64,000 nucleotides of DNA from positions 310,001 through 374,000 of the forward strand of contig NZ_MAFC01000002.1 in the NCBI RefSeq assembly GCF_002013465.1, written 5' to 3'. The stretch is from Mycobacterium sp. D16R12. GTDB taxonomy: Bacteria; Actinomycetota; Actinomycetes; Mycobacteriales; Mycobacteriaceae. Shown piece by piece: positions 8,763 through 19,027 of the stretch. The notes under the pieces were generated by a model, which saw only the letters and a list, made by a program, of their open reading frames with translations, was not told where the DNA came from and searched no databases. The translations under genes were made by a program, and so were the position numbers. Every line of letters begins with the position of its first letter. The stretch's first letter is position 1.

Positions 8763-9752
8763 CACATCGGGCCCCATGCGCTCGATGTGGTCGTACTCCC
8801 AGCGCAGCGCGCGCGACAGGGTGGCAACGCCCACGTCCTCCACGGCGGGGACGTTGCCACCCAACAGCATCGGAGCTAGGTAGGCCAGAATCCGGTCCAC
8901 CAGACCGGCACGCAGGAAGGCCCCGGCCAGCGTCGGTCCGCCCTCCAGGAAGACATCGGTTCGGTCTGCCAGTGCCGCAATCACTTCGGCCGGGTCGTGC
9001 GTCCGGATCACCATGGTGTGCGAGTCGTCGTTCAATACCTTGGCGTCCGAGGAGACCTCGCGCATACCGACAACGACACGCAGCGGCTGGTGCGCGCACA
9101 ACACGTTCTCGGGAGTGCGCGCGGTGAGCTGCGGGTCATCGGCGAACACGGTGCCGGTGCCCACCAGAACAGCATCGGCGAACGCTCTGCGCCGGTGCAC
9201 GTCGGCCCGTGACTGCTCGCTGGTGATCCATTGACTGGTGCCGTCGTTGGCGGCGCTACGCCCATCGACACTGGCGCCGTACTTCCAGGTGACATGGGGA
9301 CGTCCGGTGCGTTGTTTGTGCAGCCACTCACGCAGTGGACCCGCCGCGACCAGGTCGGCAGCGACTCCACCGAGGACGTCCACGCCCAGCGCGCGCAAGT
9401 GCTCGGCTCCCCCGGCTGCCTGCGGATTGGGATCTGCGACGGCGTAGACCACGCGGGAAACGCCTGCCCCTGCAAGCGCATCCACGCATGGCCCGGTTCT
9501 CCCCTGGTGATTGCACGGCTCCAGAGTGACGACCGCGGTACCACCTGCCGCAGCATCACCGGCCTGGGCCAGCGCCACCACCTCGGCATGCTCCTGCCCG
9601 GGCGGACGGGTACCGCCGATGCCTACGACCGCCCCCGCGGCGTCCAGGATCACCGCGCCCACAGGCGGATTCGGATAGGTGCTGCCCTTGACCTCCTCCG
9701 CGGCCCGGATCGCCAGATCCATGGCAGCATCGAGACCGATCGGGTTGGTCAT
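8730..9752 (-). CDS. ribD: Bifunctional riboflavin deaminase/reductase RibD
   Basis: 340 residues. ATG 9752 lies one base after the rpe stop. The N-terminal cytidine-deaminase-like domain (about 1-150) has the zinc ligands in HAE and [11 protein letters not shown]; the usual GRTPPC here reads GRTGPC. The C-terminal reductase domain (about 150-340) has [18 protein letters not shown] and [12 protein letters not shown]. It converts 2,5-diamino-6-ribosylamino-pyrimidinone phosphate to 5-amino-6-ribitylaminouracil phosphate in riboflavin synthesis. It is the last gene of fmt-rsmB-rpe-ribD, the order seen at Rv1406-Rv1409. Confidence 0.95.
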   Translation of the reverse strand: MTNPIGLDAAMDLAIRAAEEVKGSTYPNPPVGAVILDAAGAVVGIGGTRPPGQEHAEVVALAQAGDAAAGGTAVVTLEPCNHQGRTGPCVDALAGAGVSRVVYAVADPNPQAAGGAEHLRALGVDVLGGVAADLVAAGPLREWLHKQRTGRPHVTWKYGASVDGRSAANDGTSQWITSEQSRADVHRRRAFADAVLVGTGTVFADDPQLTARTPENVLCAHQPLRVVVGMREVSSDAKVLNDDSHTMVIRTHDPAEVIAALADRTDVFLEGGPTLAGAFLRAGLVDRILAYLAPMLLGGNVPAVEDVGVATLSRALRWEYDHIERMGPDVLLSLVPRLAL

Positions 9753-9753
9753 G

Positions 9754-10437
9754 TCAGCGAGCCAAATGTGTTGCTGCCCTGGCGGCTTGTTCACGCAGCG
9801 CCCGCACCGCCGCTTGGGGGTCCTGAGCCCCGTACACGGCCGAACCCGCAACGAAACAGTCGACGCCCGCCTCGGCGGCCTGCTCAATGGTGTCGGCGTT
9901 GATGCCGCCATCAATCTCCACGAGCACCGTCAACTCGCCGGAGTCCACAAGCTTGCGCACTGCGCGCACCTTGTCCAGTACGCCCGCGATGAACGATTGT
10001 CCGCCAAATCCTGGTTCCACCGACATCACCAACAGCGTGTCAAAGTCCTTGAGCACCTCTAGATATGGATCCAGGGGCGTGCCCGGCTTGATGCTGAGTC
10101 CGGCCTTGGCGCCCGCGGCACGAATGTCACGGGCAACGGCGACGGGATCATCGGTGGCCTCGGCGTGGAAGGTCACATTGTGCGCTCCCGCCTCGGCGTA
10201 TCCGGGTGCCCAACGATCCGGGTTGTCGATCATCAGGTGGCAATCGATGGGGATATCGGTTGCGGCCAACAGACTGTCGACAACGGGAAGACCCAGCGTC
10301 AGATTGGGCACGAAGTGCCCGTCCATGACGTCAACATGCAGCCAGTCGGCCCCTTCCACGGCCGCCATCTCGTCGGCAAGACGTGCGAAGTCGGCGGACA
10401 GGATCGACGGGGCGATCATGGGAGCGCGGTGAGACAT
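9754..10437 (-). CDS. rpe: Ribulose-phosphate 3-epimerase
   Basis: 227 residues, TIM barrel, interconverting ribulose-5-phosphate and xylulose-5-phosphate in the pentose phosphate pathway. Motifs: [12 protein letters not shown], the metal-binding [28 protein letters not shown] and [13 protein letters not shown] 10437 is chosen because [13 protein letters not shown] matches the family N-terminus, and the longer frame upstream is not protein-like. It lies 22 bases downstream of rsmB. It supplies ribulose-5-phosphate near ribD, which needs it as a riboflavin precursor. Confidence 0.95.
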   Translation of the reverse strand: MSHRAPMIAPSILSADFARLADEMAAVEGADWLHVDVMDGHFVPNLTLGLPVVDSLLAATDIPIDCHLMIDNPDRWAPGYAEAGAHNVTFHAEATDDPVAVARDIRAAGAKAGLSIKPGTPLDPYLEVLKDFDTLLVMSVEPGFGGQSFIAGVLDKVRAVRKLVDSGELTVLVEIDGGINADTIEQAAEAGVDCFVAGSAVYGAQDPQAAVRALREQAARAATHLAR

Positions 10438-10459
10438 GCCGTTCAGCTTATGTGCCGCT

Positions 10460-11863
10460 TCATGCGTGTTTACGCAGGAGGGCGGTGAACATGGCATCGG
10501 TGCCGTGCCGGTGCGGCCACAATTGCACCGCATCGGTATCGCCGAGCCTGTCCACGCCCGGGAACACCACGCGGGCATCCTCGGCGGTCACCGGATGACG
10601 CCGCACCGCATCGGACACCACACCCACTGTTTCCGCCAGGTGCGGTGAGCAGGTGCTGTAGACGATGATGCCGCCCGGGCGGGTCAATTCGATGGCACTG
10701 GAGAGTAATTCGCGTTGCAACTTGACCAGCGCCGGGATATCGCCCGGTTGACGCCGCCAGCGAGCCTCCGGGCGGCGACGCAACGCACCGAGCCCCGTGC
10801 ACGGTGCGTCAACCAGTACGCGGTCGAAGGACGCCGGCGGCAGCCCGCTCTCACGCCCATCCGCGGTGAGCACCGTCACCGGTAAGGATTTCGCGGCGGT
10901 GGCCACCAACCCGGCACGGTGCGCAGCGATCTCGACGGCGGTGACATGGGCACCGCACTCGGCCGCCAGCGCCCCCAACAACGCCGTCTTGCCACCCGGC
11001 CCGGCGCACAGATCGAGCCATCGTTCGTCGGTGCCGTCAAGTGGTGCCAGCGCGGTCGCACGCGCGACCAGCTGGCTGCCTTCGTCTTGTACCTGCGCCA
11101 GGCCGTCGCGGAGGGCCTCCACCCGGCCCGGGTTTCCGCCGGCTAGGTACACCGCATAGGGCGAGTAGCGGCCGACGGTGCCGCCCACCTCTTCGGCCAG
11201 CGTTTCCGCGTCCATGCGTCCCGGACGTGCGGCGAGGTGAACGAGAGGGCGCTCGTCGTCACTGGCGAGCACGTCGCCGAGCTCAGCGGCCGCCGGGCCC
11301 AGCGCATCGGAAAACGCCTGAGCGATCCACCGCGGGTGGGCGGTCGCGAAGGCGAGCCGGCCGATCCTGTCGGATTCCGGCGGGGCCAACTCCTGCACCC
11401 ATTCTTGCTCACTGCGACGAGAGATGGTGCGCAGTACCGCGTTCACGAAACCGGCTCTGCCCTGGTCGAATTCAACGGCCACGGCATCCACGGTGGTGGA
11501 CAGTGCCGCATGGGGTTCCACGCGGGTGCGTAGCAGCTGATAGGCACCCAGCCGCAGCGGATCGAGCAGCCCCTCGTCCACCTGGTCGATGGAGCGTCCC
11601 GCGGCCGATGCGATCACCGCATCGAGAAGGCCACGGGCCCTCGATGTTCCATAAGTGAGCTCGGTGGCGAAGGCGGCGTCACGCCCGGATATGCCCCGCT
11701 CGCGCAGCAACGCGGGCAGCGCCAGATTGGCGTACGCGTCGTGACGCGATACCGCGCGCAGCACATCGAGCGCTGCCTGGCGTGCCTGATCGAGCTTGGG
11801 GCGCGTGCGCTCGGGCGGACGCGCATCCTGGTTCGGCCGGCGTCGCGGCGGTCGTGTGCTCAC
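10460..11863 (-). CDS. rsmB: 16S rRNA m5C967 methyltransferase RsmB-like (Fmu)
   Basis: 467 residues. The N-terminal NusB-like RNA-binding domain (about 25-165) follows a basic tail. The C-terminal SAM-dependent m5C methyltransferase domain shows [13 protein letters not shown], the catalytic Cys in [18 protein letters not shown] and the release Cys in YSTCSPH. GTG 11863 overlaps the fmt stop (GTGA), matching the fmt-fmu pairing of M. tuberculosis. The exact target base in mycobacteria is taken from the family. Confidence 0.92.
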   Translation of the reverse strand: MSTRPPRRRPNQDARPPERTRPKLDQARQAALDVLRAVSRHDAYANLALPALLRERGISGRDAAFATELTYGTSRARGLLDAVIASAAGRSIDQVDEGLLDPLRLGAYQLLRTRVEPHAALSTTVDAVAVEFDQGRAGFVNAVLRTISRRSEQEWVQELAPPESDRIGRLAFATAHPRWIAQAFSDALGPAAAELGDVLASDDERPLVHLAARPGRMDAETLAEEVGGTVGRYSPYAVYLAGGNPGRVEALRDGLAQVQDEGSQLVARATALAPLDGTDERWLDLCAGPGGKTALLGALAAECGAHVTAVEIAAHRAGLVATAAKSLPVTVLTADGRESGLPPASFDRVLVDAPCTGLGALRRRPEARWRRQPGDIPALVKLQRELLSSAIELTRPGGIIVYSTCSPHLAETVGVVSDAVRRHPVTAEDARVVFPGVDRLGDTDAVQLWPHRHGTDAMFTALLRKHA

Positions 11864-12792
11864 AGTGCGCGAACCTCCGCATCCAGTCTGGCGCCGCGCG
11901 CCCAGTCGACAGCGTTCATCAGCTTCTTCCCTTGGGGTTGCACCTCGTTGAGTGCGATCGCGGTAGTGCCGGTGCCCACCAGCACGTCACGCTTGCGCAC
12001 AGCGACGGCTCCGGGTGGCAGTTGTTCGGCTTGCTCATCGACATCCACCCGCACCGGCCCCACCTTGACCCGTGTCTCACCGATGGTTGTCCAGGCACCG
12101 GGTTCGGGAGTCATGGCGCGCACATGGCGATCGATCGCACGGGCCGGAAGCTCCCACCGGATACGCGCGTGCTCCACGGTGATCTTCGGCGCCGTGCTCA
12201 CTCCGTCGGCCACCTGCGGAATGGCCACCAATGCCCCGTCCTCGATCCCGTCCATTGTCGATTCCAGAAGACCCGCACCGGATTCGGCGAGCCTGCCCAG
12301 CAAGGCACCGGCAGTATCTGCCGCGGTGATCCGCTCGGTGACCACGCCATAGACGGGTCCGCTGTCCAACGCGGGCTCGATAAGAAACGTGGTGGCACCG
12401 GTTATCTCATCGCCGGCCGCGATGGATGCCTGCACGGGCGCGGCGCCCCGCCAGGCGGGCAACAGTGAGAAATGCAGATTCACCCAGCCATGCGTGGGCA
12501 CGGCGAGCAGCTCTGGTTTCAGCAGGGCGCCGTAGGCCACCACCGCGCAGCAGTCCGGAGCGAGCTCGGTGAGCTCACTGACGAATTCGGGGTCGTTCGG
12601 GCGCGATGGGGCGAGCACGGTTACCCCGTGCTCGCGGGCCAGCTCGGCCACCGGTGACGCGGCCGAGGCTCGTCCCCTGCCGGCGCGGGCGTCGGGCCGG
12701 GTCAGTACCGCAACCACCTCATGGCGGGAGGCCAACAGCCTTCGCAGAGACGGCAACGCCGGGGCCGGAGTACCGGCGAACACTATGCGCAC
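11860..12792 (-). CDS. fmt: Methionyl-tRNA formyltransferase
   Basis: 310 residues, full length. It formylates initiator Met-tRNA with 10-formyl-THF. Motifs: [12 protein letters not shown] at the start, catalytic region [18 protein letters not shown], then [17 protein letters not shown]; the C-terminal OB-like domain follows residue 205. GTG 12792 begins the operon fmt-rsmB-rpe-ribD. A TAGACT hexamer six bases before the GTG and absence of a ribosome site point to a leaderless mRNA. Confidence 0.95.
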   Translation of the reverse strand: MRIVFAGTPAPALPSLRRLLASRHEVVAVLTRPDARAGRGRASAASPVAELAREHGVTVLAPSRPNDPEFVSELTELAPDCCAVVAYGALLKPELLAVPTHGWVNLHFSLLPAWRGAAPVQASIAAGDEITGATTFLIEPALDSGPVYGVVTERITAADTAGALLGRLAESGAGLLESTMDGIEDGALVAIPQVADGVSTAPKITVEHARIRWELPARAIDRHVRAMTPEPGAWTTIGETRVKVGPVRVDVDEQAEQLPPGAVAVRKRDVLVGTGTTAIALNEVQPQGKKLMNAVDWARGARLDAEVRAL

Positions 12793-12798
12793 CGCGTC

Positions 12799-12804
12799 AG
12801 TCTA
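12799..12804 (-). promoter_or_regulatory. -10 hexamer (TAGACT) of a leaderless fmt operon transcript
   Basis: TAGACT-GACGCG-GTG: a TANNNT hexamer exactly six bases before the fmt start codon, so transcription would begin at the GTG itself. No Shine-Dalgarno sequence is present. Confidence 0.65.
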
Positions 12805-12920
12805 GGAAGGATGCACCGTCCACATCGAATCCCCGGTGGCCGGACAGAGTCCGGGCCGGCCATCGGCGTTCGCCGAGGATCGCGATCCCAAGTCTGGATA
12901 CATCCGATACCATAATCGCG

Positions 12921-13538
12921 ATGGCTACCAGAGGACGAGGCCGGCCGAGTGGCGCGCCCTACGATCGCAAGTTGCGAACAGAGGACCTGCTCGATGCCGC
13001 GGAGCGCGCGATTCGCAACAGCGGGGGCTCCGTGTCCATTGCCGAGGTCGCCAGGGAGGCGGGATTCGCCAGATCCGCCTGCTATGCGATCTTTCCCACC
13101 AAGGCAGACCTGCTGCGCGCGTTGAGCCGCCGCCATGCCGATCGGCTGATCGCCGGGTCGTGGCGAGACAGCATGGTCGGCGATATACGCGATCAAACCC
13201 GGGCATTTTCGGACATCGTCATCGACTGGATCATCGCGGAACCGGAGCTGTACGTCGCGCTCGATCGCGACCTCACTGCCCAGGAGAGGCTCGACCACGG
13301 GGTCTTCGACCTGATCGCGCAGGTGACCGAAGAGCATTTGCAGGCCGAGTTCCCCGGCGCGCACATGCGGCAGCTGGCGCCCATCTGGTCACGGCTCGCG
13401 GTCGGCGGGGTGCTCATGACCATCAACTGGTGGACCAACACGAGTGATATGACCCGTGAGGAGCTCCTCGGCTACATCGTCGATACGTTCGCCCACGGTA
13501 TCGGTGGTAGCCCCGCGCTCACCGTCGCTAACGCCTGA
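12921..13538 (+). CDS. TetR-family transcriptional regulator
   Basis: 205 residues. The N-terminal helix-turn-helix (about residues 20-65) reads RTEDLLDAAERAIRNSGGSVSIAEVAREAGFARSACYAIFPTKADLLRAL in shorter recognisable parts (VSIAEVAREAGF, YAIFPTKADL). The C-terminal ligand-binding half is helical with no family signature I recognise. ATG 12921 is preceded by TACCAT seven bases upstream and no ribosome site, so it may be leaderless. It lies divergently from fmt and convergently to priA with an 11-base gap; the target genes are unknown. Confidence 0.88.
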   Translation: MATRGRGRPSGAPYDRKLRTEDLLDAAERAIRNSGGSVSIAEVAREAGFARSACYAIFPTKADLLRALSRRHADRLIAGSWRDSMVGDIRDQTRAFSDIVIDWIIAEPELYVALDRDLTAQERLDHGVFDLIAQVTEEHLQAEFPGAHMRQLAPIWSRLAVGGVLMTINWWTNTSDMTREELLGYIVDTFAHGIGGSPALTVANA

Positions 13539-13549
13539 CGTTCGCCGGA

Positions 13550-15556
13550 TCAGCCTACGTGGAGCGGATCGATCTGGACTCTGACGGGCTCGGCGTCGCG
13601 TCGGGCACTTAGCGTTGCCACTCCCCGGCGCAAAGCCGCGGCCATCTCAAGTCCGGCGGTGCGTTCGACCCGAATGAGCATGCGCACCACCTCGACGCCG
13701 TCGGATATCCCGGCCGGGCGGCGCGCCCCCACCGGTAGCTCCACGGGTCCCAGCAGCTCGGCACCCTCGGGAAGATCGGCAGTGTCGATGAGAGTCGCCA
13801 CCGCCGGTGCGGGCCCGTCGATGGCCGCGATATGGACCTGTGGCGGCAATCCGACCTCCGCACGGGCTGCCAGTTCCGCGGCGGCATGCCCCACCGGATC
13901 CCACCGGATCAGTGCCTGCACTGTCGGCAGGGTCGAGTCCGCGACGACAACGACGGTTCCGCCTTCATCGCCTCCGCGCACCAGCGCGGCAGCAGCCATC
14001 CACTTGCGCAAGGTGTCTTCCGCGGCACGCAGGTCCTGACGGCCGAGCAAGGCCCACGCATCCAGGAGCAGTGCCGCGCCATACCCGTTGGGTGTCAGGG
14101 GTTCTGCCCCTGGCGTGCACACCACCAGGCTCGGCGGCCCGGTGACCGTGGTGTGCACCTCGCCGCCGCCGGATGTCACCACCGGAACTCCCGGCAATGC
14201 CCTGCCCAGCTCCTCGGCGGTCCTGCGCGCGCCCACCACCACGGCGCGTACCGCACCCGAACCGCAGCGGGTACAGCGCAGATCGGCATCGACACGTCCG
14301 CACCAGCGACAACTGGGGCTCGAGGTATCACTTGGTCCCTCCAGCGCCAGCGGGCCGGTGCAGTGACGACACCGCGCGACGGTCCGGCAGCGGGTGCAGG
14401 CCAGCGCCGGAACGTACCCACGGCGCGGCACCTGCACGAGCACCGAATGCCCACGCTTCAACGCATCCCGCGCCGCGGCCAGCGCCACCATGGGAAGCCG
14501 GGCCGAGCGTGCCGCCGGATCGCGTTCCTGCGCATACCCGCTGTCGTCGAGGGCACTGATTCGCGCGGAGGTCTTGCGCACCACCGCACGGGCGGCGACC
14601 AGATCATGCGCCCAGCCGCTCTCCACAAGTGCCTGAGACTCGGCGGTGCGCGCATATCCACCGATCACCGCTGCGCACCGCAGCTGGTGCGCCCGCAGCA
14701 TCGCCACCTCACGAGCGTGCGGATAGGGAGAGCGGGGCTCGGCGAGGTTGTCATCGCCGTCGTCCCACACCATCACCAGCCCCAGATCGGACACCGGTGC
14801 GAACACCGCGGCCCGGGTGCCGATCACCACCGTCGCGTCTCCGCGCAGAATCGCCAGCCAGCGCCGATACCGCTCGGCGGGCCCGAGTTCAGCCGAAAGC
14901 GCGATAACGCGTTGCGTACCTACATGTTTCACACATTCAGCGGCCAACGCGTCGATATCACGCTGATCCGGGACGATCGCGAGTACTCCCCTGCCGGTAC
15001 TCACCGTGGCCACCGCGGCCTCGGCGAGCCGGGTGCACCAGGCCTCGCCGGGCAGCGCCTGCCACACCGCACGCGCGGCGCGGCCCTGCGAGAGTGCCTC
15101 GAGAAATCGCTCGCCACGTTGATAGCGGCCCCAACCCGAGCCATCGAGCGCCGCCGCCACGAACTCATCGGCCGTTGCCGCGCGGATTTCCTTCTCGACG
15201 CGCGCGTGACGAGGCGGCAGCGCCAGGCGCAGCACGTCGGCGCGGGTACCCGCGTATCGTGCCGCCACCGCGTCGACGAGCCTGCGCACGTCCGGAGTCA
15301 GCACCCGTGTGGGCGATACGACGCGATCCAGCCACCCGAGCTTGCCCGGGTGATCGGTTTCCGAGCGGCGTTCGAGCACTATCGCGTCCACCAGCCGACC
15401 GTGGAATCGCACCCGCACCCGCACTCCGGGCTGGGCGTCGTCGGATTGCTCTGCCGACACCAGGTAGTCGAACTCACGATCCAGGTGAGGCACGGTGAGC
15501 AGCGGCAGTACCCGAGCAACCGGCTCGTGCTCGGCCACCACCCGCGTCGCAGTCAC
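13550..15556 (-). CDS. priA: PriA-like primosomal protein lacking helicase motifs
   Basis: 668 residues, GTG 15556. The N-terminal 3'-DNA-binding domain (VARVLPLLTVPHLDREFDYLV, VRVRFHGRLVDAIV) and the eight-Cys zinc module (CTRC, CRHC, CRWCG, CTRCG, about residues 385-440) are conserved. The helicase core is degenerate: the Walker A position reads LPGEAWCTRL with no GKT, and the DEAH position reads VWDDGDDN. The same loss is noted for the M. tuberculosis homologue. It probably helps restart stalled replication forks as a structural loader, not as an ATP-driven helicase. It is divergent from the esterase gene across a 57-base gap; a weak TAGAAC sits six bases before its GTG. Confidence 0.9.
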   Translation of the reverse strand: MTATRVVAEHEPVARVLPLLTVPHLDREFDYLVSAEQSDDAQPGVRVRVRFHGRLVDAIVLERRSETDHPGKLGWLDRVVSPTRVLTPDVRRLVDAVAARYAGTRADVLRLALPPRHARVEKEIRAATADEFVAAALDGSGWGRYQRGERFLEALSQGRAARAVWQALPGEAWCTRLAEAAVATVSTGRGVLAIVPDQRDIDALAAECVKHVGTQRVIALSAELGPAERYRRWLAILRGDATVVIGTRAAVFAPVSDLGLVMVWDDGDDNLAEPRSPYPHAREVAMLRAHQLRCAAVIGGYARTAESQALVESGWAHDLVAARAVVRKTSARISALDDSGYAQERDPAARSARLPMVALAAARDALKRGHSVLVQVPRRGYVPALACTRCRTVARCRHCTGPLALEGPSDTSSPSCRWCGRVDADLRCTRCGSGAVRAVVVGARRTAEELGRALPGVPVVTSGGGEVHTTVTGPPSLVVCTPGAEPLTPNGYGAALLLDAWALLGRQDLRAAEDTLRKWMAAAALVRGGDEGGTVVVVADSTLPTVQALIRWDPVGHAAAELAARAEVGLPPQVHIAAIDGPAPAVATLIDTADLPEGAELLGPVELPVGARRPAGISDGVEVVRMLIRVERTAGLEMAAALRRGVATLSARRDAEPVRVQIDPLHVG

Positions 15557-15601
15557 CTGGTGGTTCTAGCAGACGCCCCCGACTCGCAGGTCAGCACCCG
15601 A

Positions 15602-15607
15602 TACAGT
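15602..15607 (+). promoter_or_regulatory. -10 hexamer (TACAGT) of a leaderless esterase transcript
   Basis: TACAGT-GACGAC-ATG: the hexamer ends exactly six bases before ATG 15614 and there is no ribosome-binding site. Confidence 0.65.
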
Positions 15608-15613
15608 GACGAC

Positions 15614-16552
15614 ATGACCGCCACCGAAACCGGCATCGACCCGATCATTCTCAAGATCCTGGAAGCTGTTCCGATTCAGCTCGTTTCGCCAGATGGGCCG
15701 CAGGCTTCCCGGGACGCCTACCGGGCAATCGCCACAGCGCGCCCACCGTGGATCGAGGTCGCCAAGGTGCAGGACCGCACCATCCCCGGCCCTGCCGGGG
15801 AAATACCGGTGCGGATCTATTCCCCGTCCGCGGACGGGGTACACCCGGTGTTCGTGCTGATCCACGGGGGCGGCTGGGTAATCGGCGACCTGGACACTCA
15901 CGATGCGGTGGGCCGTGCGGCGGCGGTGCAGGCCGACGCCGTGGTGGTGTCGGTGGACTATCGACTGGCGCCGGAGCATCCCTATCCTGCCGCGGTCGAA
16001 GACTGCTGGGCCGCGTTGCAATGGGTGCACGAACATGCCGCCGAGATAGGTGGTGACCCGGACCGCCTTGCCGTCGGCGGCGATTCCGCCGGCGGAAACC
16101 TCTCCGCGGTACTGGCTCAGCTGGCCCGCGATAACGACATTCCGCTGGCCTTCCAGCTGCTGTGGTACCCGGCCACCACCTTCGACGTGACGCTGCCGTC
16201 GATGATCGAGAACGCCGAGGCACCCGTCCTTGACGTCAAGGCCGTCGCCGGGCTGAGCAAGTGGTACCTCGGGGACACCAATCCCGCCACCGCCGGCCCG
16301 ACGCTGGTCCCGGCCCGCGCAGAGAGCTTCGAGGGGCTGGCCCCGGCGTTTATCGGGACCGCCCAGTTCGATCCGCTGCGCGACGACGGCGCCAAGTACG
16401 CCGAGCTGCTCAGCGGCGCCGGCGTGCCGGTCGAGCTGCACAACGCCCCCACGCTGATCCACGGCTACCTGGGTTACGCCGACATCGTGCCTGCCGCCAC
16501 CGAGGAGCGGGACCGCTCACTGGCCGCTCTCAGGGCTGCGCTGCACGGCTAG
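15614..16552 (+). CDS. nlhH: HSL-family carboxylesterase, NlhH-like
   Basis: 312 residues. Hormone-sensitive-lipase-type alpha/beta hydrolase: oxyanion motif LIHGGGW (about 88-94), VDYRLAPEHPYPAA, nucleophile GDSAGG, acid in DPLRDDG and catalytic His in LIHGYLG. NlhH (Rv1399c) hydrolyses short-chain acyl esters and lies near priA in M. tuberculosis as here, which supports the name; the closely related LipI is an alternative. The last 36 bases overlap the convergent permease gene. Confidence 0.85.
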   Translation: MTATETGIDPIILKILEAVPIQLVSPDGPQASRDAYRAIATARPPWIEVAKVQDRTIPGPAGEIPVRIYSPSADGVHPVFVLIHGGGWVIGDLDTHDAVGRAAAVQADAVVVSVDYRLAPEHPYPAAVEDCWAALQWVHEHAAEIGGDPDRLAVGGDSAGGNLSAVLAQLARDNDIPLAFQLLWYPATTFDVTLPSMIENAEAPVLDVKAVAGLSKWYLGDTNPATAGPTLVPARAESFEGLAPAFIGTAQFDPLRDDGAKYAELLSGAGVPVELHNAPTLIHGYLGYADIVPAATEERDRSLAALRAALHG

Positions 16553-17986
16553 CCCGGCACGAGTCGAGCTCAGCACGTACATCAGGACACCTCCCAACAG
16601 GGCCCCGGCCGGCCACGACAGCGCGGTCAGGCTCTGTGACGAGGGCACGAGCGCCAGAGCCACCGCTGCCGCGCCCGAAACACCCAGCGCGATCAATGCC
16701 GCGGGGTTGAACCCGCGGGTGTAGTAGTAGCTGCCCTCGGCAGACTCGGAGTACAGGTCGGCCGTGTCGGTGCGCTGGCGACGCAGCAGGTAGTAGTCCA
16801 CGACGAGGATCCCGAACACCGGCCCCATCAGCGCGCCCACCCCGCCGAGGAAGTACACGATGGCGGCCTCGTTCCCCCAGATGTTCCAGGGAAGCACCAC
16901 GACCGATAGGACCGCGGTGATGATGCCCCCGGTGCGAAACGAGATGTACTTCGGTGCGACATTGGAGATGTCGTAAGAGGGTGAGACGAAGTTGAGCACC
17001 ACATTGATGCCCACGGTGGCGATGGCAAAGAGAACCGCCGCAACGATCACGATGGCATCCGAATCGATATCGGCGACCAGCTCCACCGGATCGGTCATCA
17101 CACTGCCGTATTTCTTCAGCGCGGCAAGCGAAATGACGATCGAGATCACCACAAACGCGGTCTCGTTGAGCGGGATGCCCAGCGCGTTCCCGCGCAGGAT
17201 CGCCCCGCGGCTGGGTGCGAACCGGGCGAAGTCCGCGTAGTTGACCAAGGGACCGGCCATGAAGGCGACCATCAAGAATGCGACTCCGGCGAAGGCCAGC
17301 ACCGTGGCCCCCGGTGTTAGCGGCGCGCCGATACGGGCACCGAAGTCGATGCTCCAGTCCACCCTGACCAGCATCCATATCGCCAGGGCGATCATCCCGA
17401 TCCACACAACCGGGCCGGCCACATCGGAGGCCTTGCGGACAATCTCCATGCCGTAATTGAGGATCAGCAGCTGCACGGTCCACAGCGTCAGGAAGGCGGC
17501 CCACCCCAAGGCGTGCAGGCCCAAGAACGTCGGTTCGGTCCACGTCCGCAGCCCGGGGTCCAACCGCAAGAGCAGCACGATGACCGCCGTGGACGCCAGA
17601 TAAGTCTGGATTCCGTACCAGAAGATCGCGACCAGCCCGCGCAACAGAGCCGGGACATTGGCACCGAAGACACCGAAGGTGGCGCGCGCGAACACCGGGA
17701 ACGGCACCCCCACCCGTTGGCCGGCGATCCCGATCAGGTTGCTCCCGAGCCAGAGCACCAACACCCCGGCGAAAAGCGCCAGCATGGTCTGCCAGCCCGT
17801 CAGCCCCAGCGCCAACATGCCCACGGCAAAGCCGTAGCTGCCCAGGCTGTGCGCCGAGGTCATCCACAGACAGAAGATGTCCCAGGTGCGCCAGGTCGCC
17901 TGCGCCGCGGTGGTGGGAGCCAGGTCCTCGTTACTCAACCGGCTCGCGGCCGCTACCGGCGCAAGCTCCCCCTCTGCCGTTGCCAT
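16517..17986 (-). CDS. NCS1-family permease for pyrimidines/allantoin/hydantoins
   Basis: 489 residues with about 12 membrane segments. N-terminal NEDLAPTTAAQATWRTWDIFCLW and the TM1 region HSLGSYGFAVGM are typical of the cytosine/uracil/allantoin/hydantoin NCS1 family, as are FPVFARATFGVFGANVPALLRG and the C-terminal ILVVDYYLLRRQ. ATG 17986 shares one base with the stop of the upstream LLM gene (TGATG). As the last gene of a dihydropyrimidinase/nitrilase operon it likely imports the cyclic ureide that the operon breaks down. The exact substrate cannot be read from sequence. Confidence 0.88.
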   Translation of the reverse strand: MATAEGELAPVAAASRLSNEDLAPTTAAQATWRTWDIFCLWMTSAHSLGSYGFAVGMLALGLTGWQTMLALFAGVLVLWLGSNLIGIAGQRVGVPFPVFARATFGVFGANVPALLRGLVAIFWYGIQTYLASTAVIVLLLRLDPGLRTWTEPTFLGLHALGWAAFLTLWTVQLLILNYGMEIVRKASDVAGPVVWIGMIALAIWMLVRVDWSIDFGARIGAPLTPGATVLAFAGVAFLMVAFMAGPLVNYADFARFAPSRGAILRGNALGIPLNETAFVVISIVISLAALKKYGSVMTDPVELVADIDSDAIVIVAAVLFAIATVGINVVLNFVSPSYDISNVAPKYISFRTGGIITAVLSVVVLPWNIWGNEAAIVYFLGGVGALMGPVFGILVVDYYLLRRQRTDTADLYSESAEGSYYYTRGFNPAALIALGVSGAAAVALALVPSSQSLTALSWPAGALLGGVLMYVLSSTRAGLAVQRSPESGQ

Positions 17987-19002
17987 CAGCTCTTCGCCGT
18001 GATGTGTTGTGAGAGTGCGGGAATGACCGTCTCCCCGTACACCCGCAGGGTCTCCTCCTTGTTGTCGTGCTGCAGGTATCCTGCGAACTGGTCTACCCCG
18101 AGCGCCTTGAGCTCCAACAACTTTGCGATGTGATCCGCCGCGGTGCCGAGCACACAGAAGCGCTCTACGATGTCGTCGCCCACAAACTCCGCATGGGTGT
18201 TCCCCGCCCGACCGTGTTGGTTGTAGTCGTATCCTTCACGTCCGGCGATGTAGTCGGTAAGCGACTGCGGTACGTGACCATGAGAGCCGTACCTGGTCAC
18301 GATGTCGGCCACGTGATTGCCCACCATTCCACCGAACCATCGGCATTGGTCGCGCATATGTGTCCAGTCCGATCCCACATACATGGGTGCGGCCACACAG
18401 ATCCGCACATCCGCCGGATCACGTCCGGCCGCCACGGCGGCATCCCGCACCGCTGCGATCATCCACCGCGCGATGTCGATATCGGCGAGCTGCAGAATGA
18501 ACCCGTCCGCCACTTCACCGGCCAGGGCGAGCGCCTTGGGACCGTACGCCGCGACCCATACCTCGAGCGCCGAACCGCGGCTCCATGGGAATTGCATGGT
18601 GGCACCGTGGTATTCGACGGACCGCGAATTCGCGAGCTCCCTGATGACGTGGACAGATTCTCGCAGCGTGGCCAGGGTTGTGGGCGCGCCGCCGGTCACC
18701 CGGACCGCCGAATCGCCCCGCCCAATGCCGCAGATGGTGCGGTTGCCGTACATGTCGTTCAGGGTGGCGTACAGCGATGCGGTAACGGTCCAGTCCCGCG
18801 TCGCCGGATTGGTAACCATGGGCCCCACGACAATCCGCCTCGTCTCATGCAAGATCTGGCTGTAGAGCACATAGGGCTCCTGCCACAGCAGGTGTGAATC
18901 GAAGGTCCACAGATGGCTGAAGCCATGCGCCTCCGCAAGTTTCGCCAGCTGCACGGTTCGCGCAGCCGGCGGATCACATTGCAGGACAACTCCGAAATCC
19001 AT
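17986..19002 (-). CDS. LLM-class F420-dependent oxidoreductase of the ureide operon
   Basis: 338 residues, luciferase-like monooxygenase fold: MDFGVVLQCDPPAARTVQLAKLAEA, FDSHLLWQEP, GPMVTNPATRDWTVTASLYATLNDMYG, GIGRGDSA and VAAYGPKALALAGEVADGF. I recall this subfamily (TIGR03842) being found beside dihydropyrimidinase genes; its reaction is not established. F420 as cofactor is inferred from the family and genus. In this operon it could oxidise or reduce a pyrimidine-like ring, taking the place of a classical dihydropyrimidine dehydrogenase, which is absent here. The gap to hydA is 25 bases. Confidence 0.82.
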   Translation of the reverse strand: MDFGVVLQCDPPAARTVQLAKLAEAHGFSHLWTFDSHLLWQEPYVLYSQILHETRRIVVGPMVTNPATRDWTVTASLYATLNDMYGNRTICGIGRGDSAVRVTGGAPTTLATLRESVHVIRELANSRSVEYHGATMQFPWSRGSALEVWVAAYGPKALALAGEVADGFILQLADIDIARWMIAAVRDAAVAAGRDPADVRICVAAPMYVGSDWTHMRDQCRWFGGMVGNHVADIVTRYGSHGHVPQSLTDYIAGREGYDYNQHGRAGNTHAEFVGDDIVERFCVLGTAADHIAKLLELKALGVDQFAGYLQHDNKEETLRVYGETVIPALSQHITAKS

Positions 19003-19027
19003 CGCAGGCCCTCTCTATCAACCAGCC

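Noticed and set aside
13832..15613. Long open frames antisense to priA, carB and aroC
   Set aside because: They are the usual high-GC antisense shadows; the opposite strand carries well-known proteins with full motifs.
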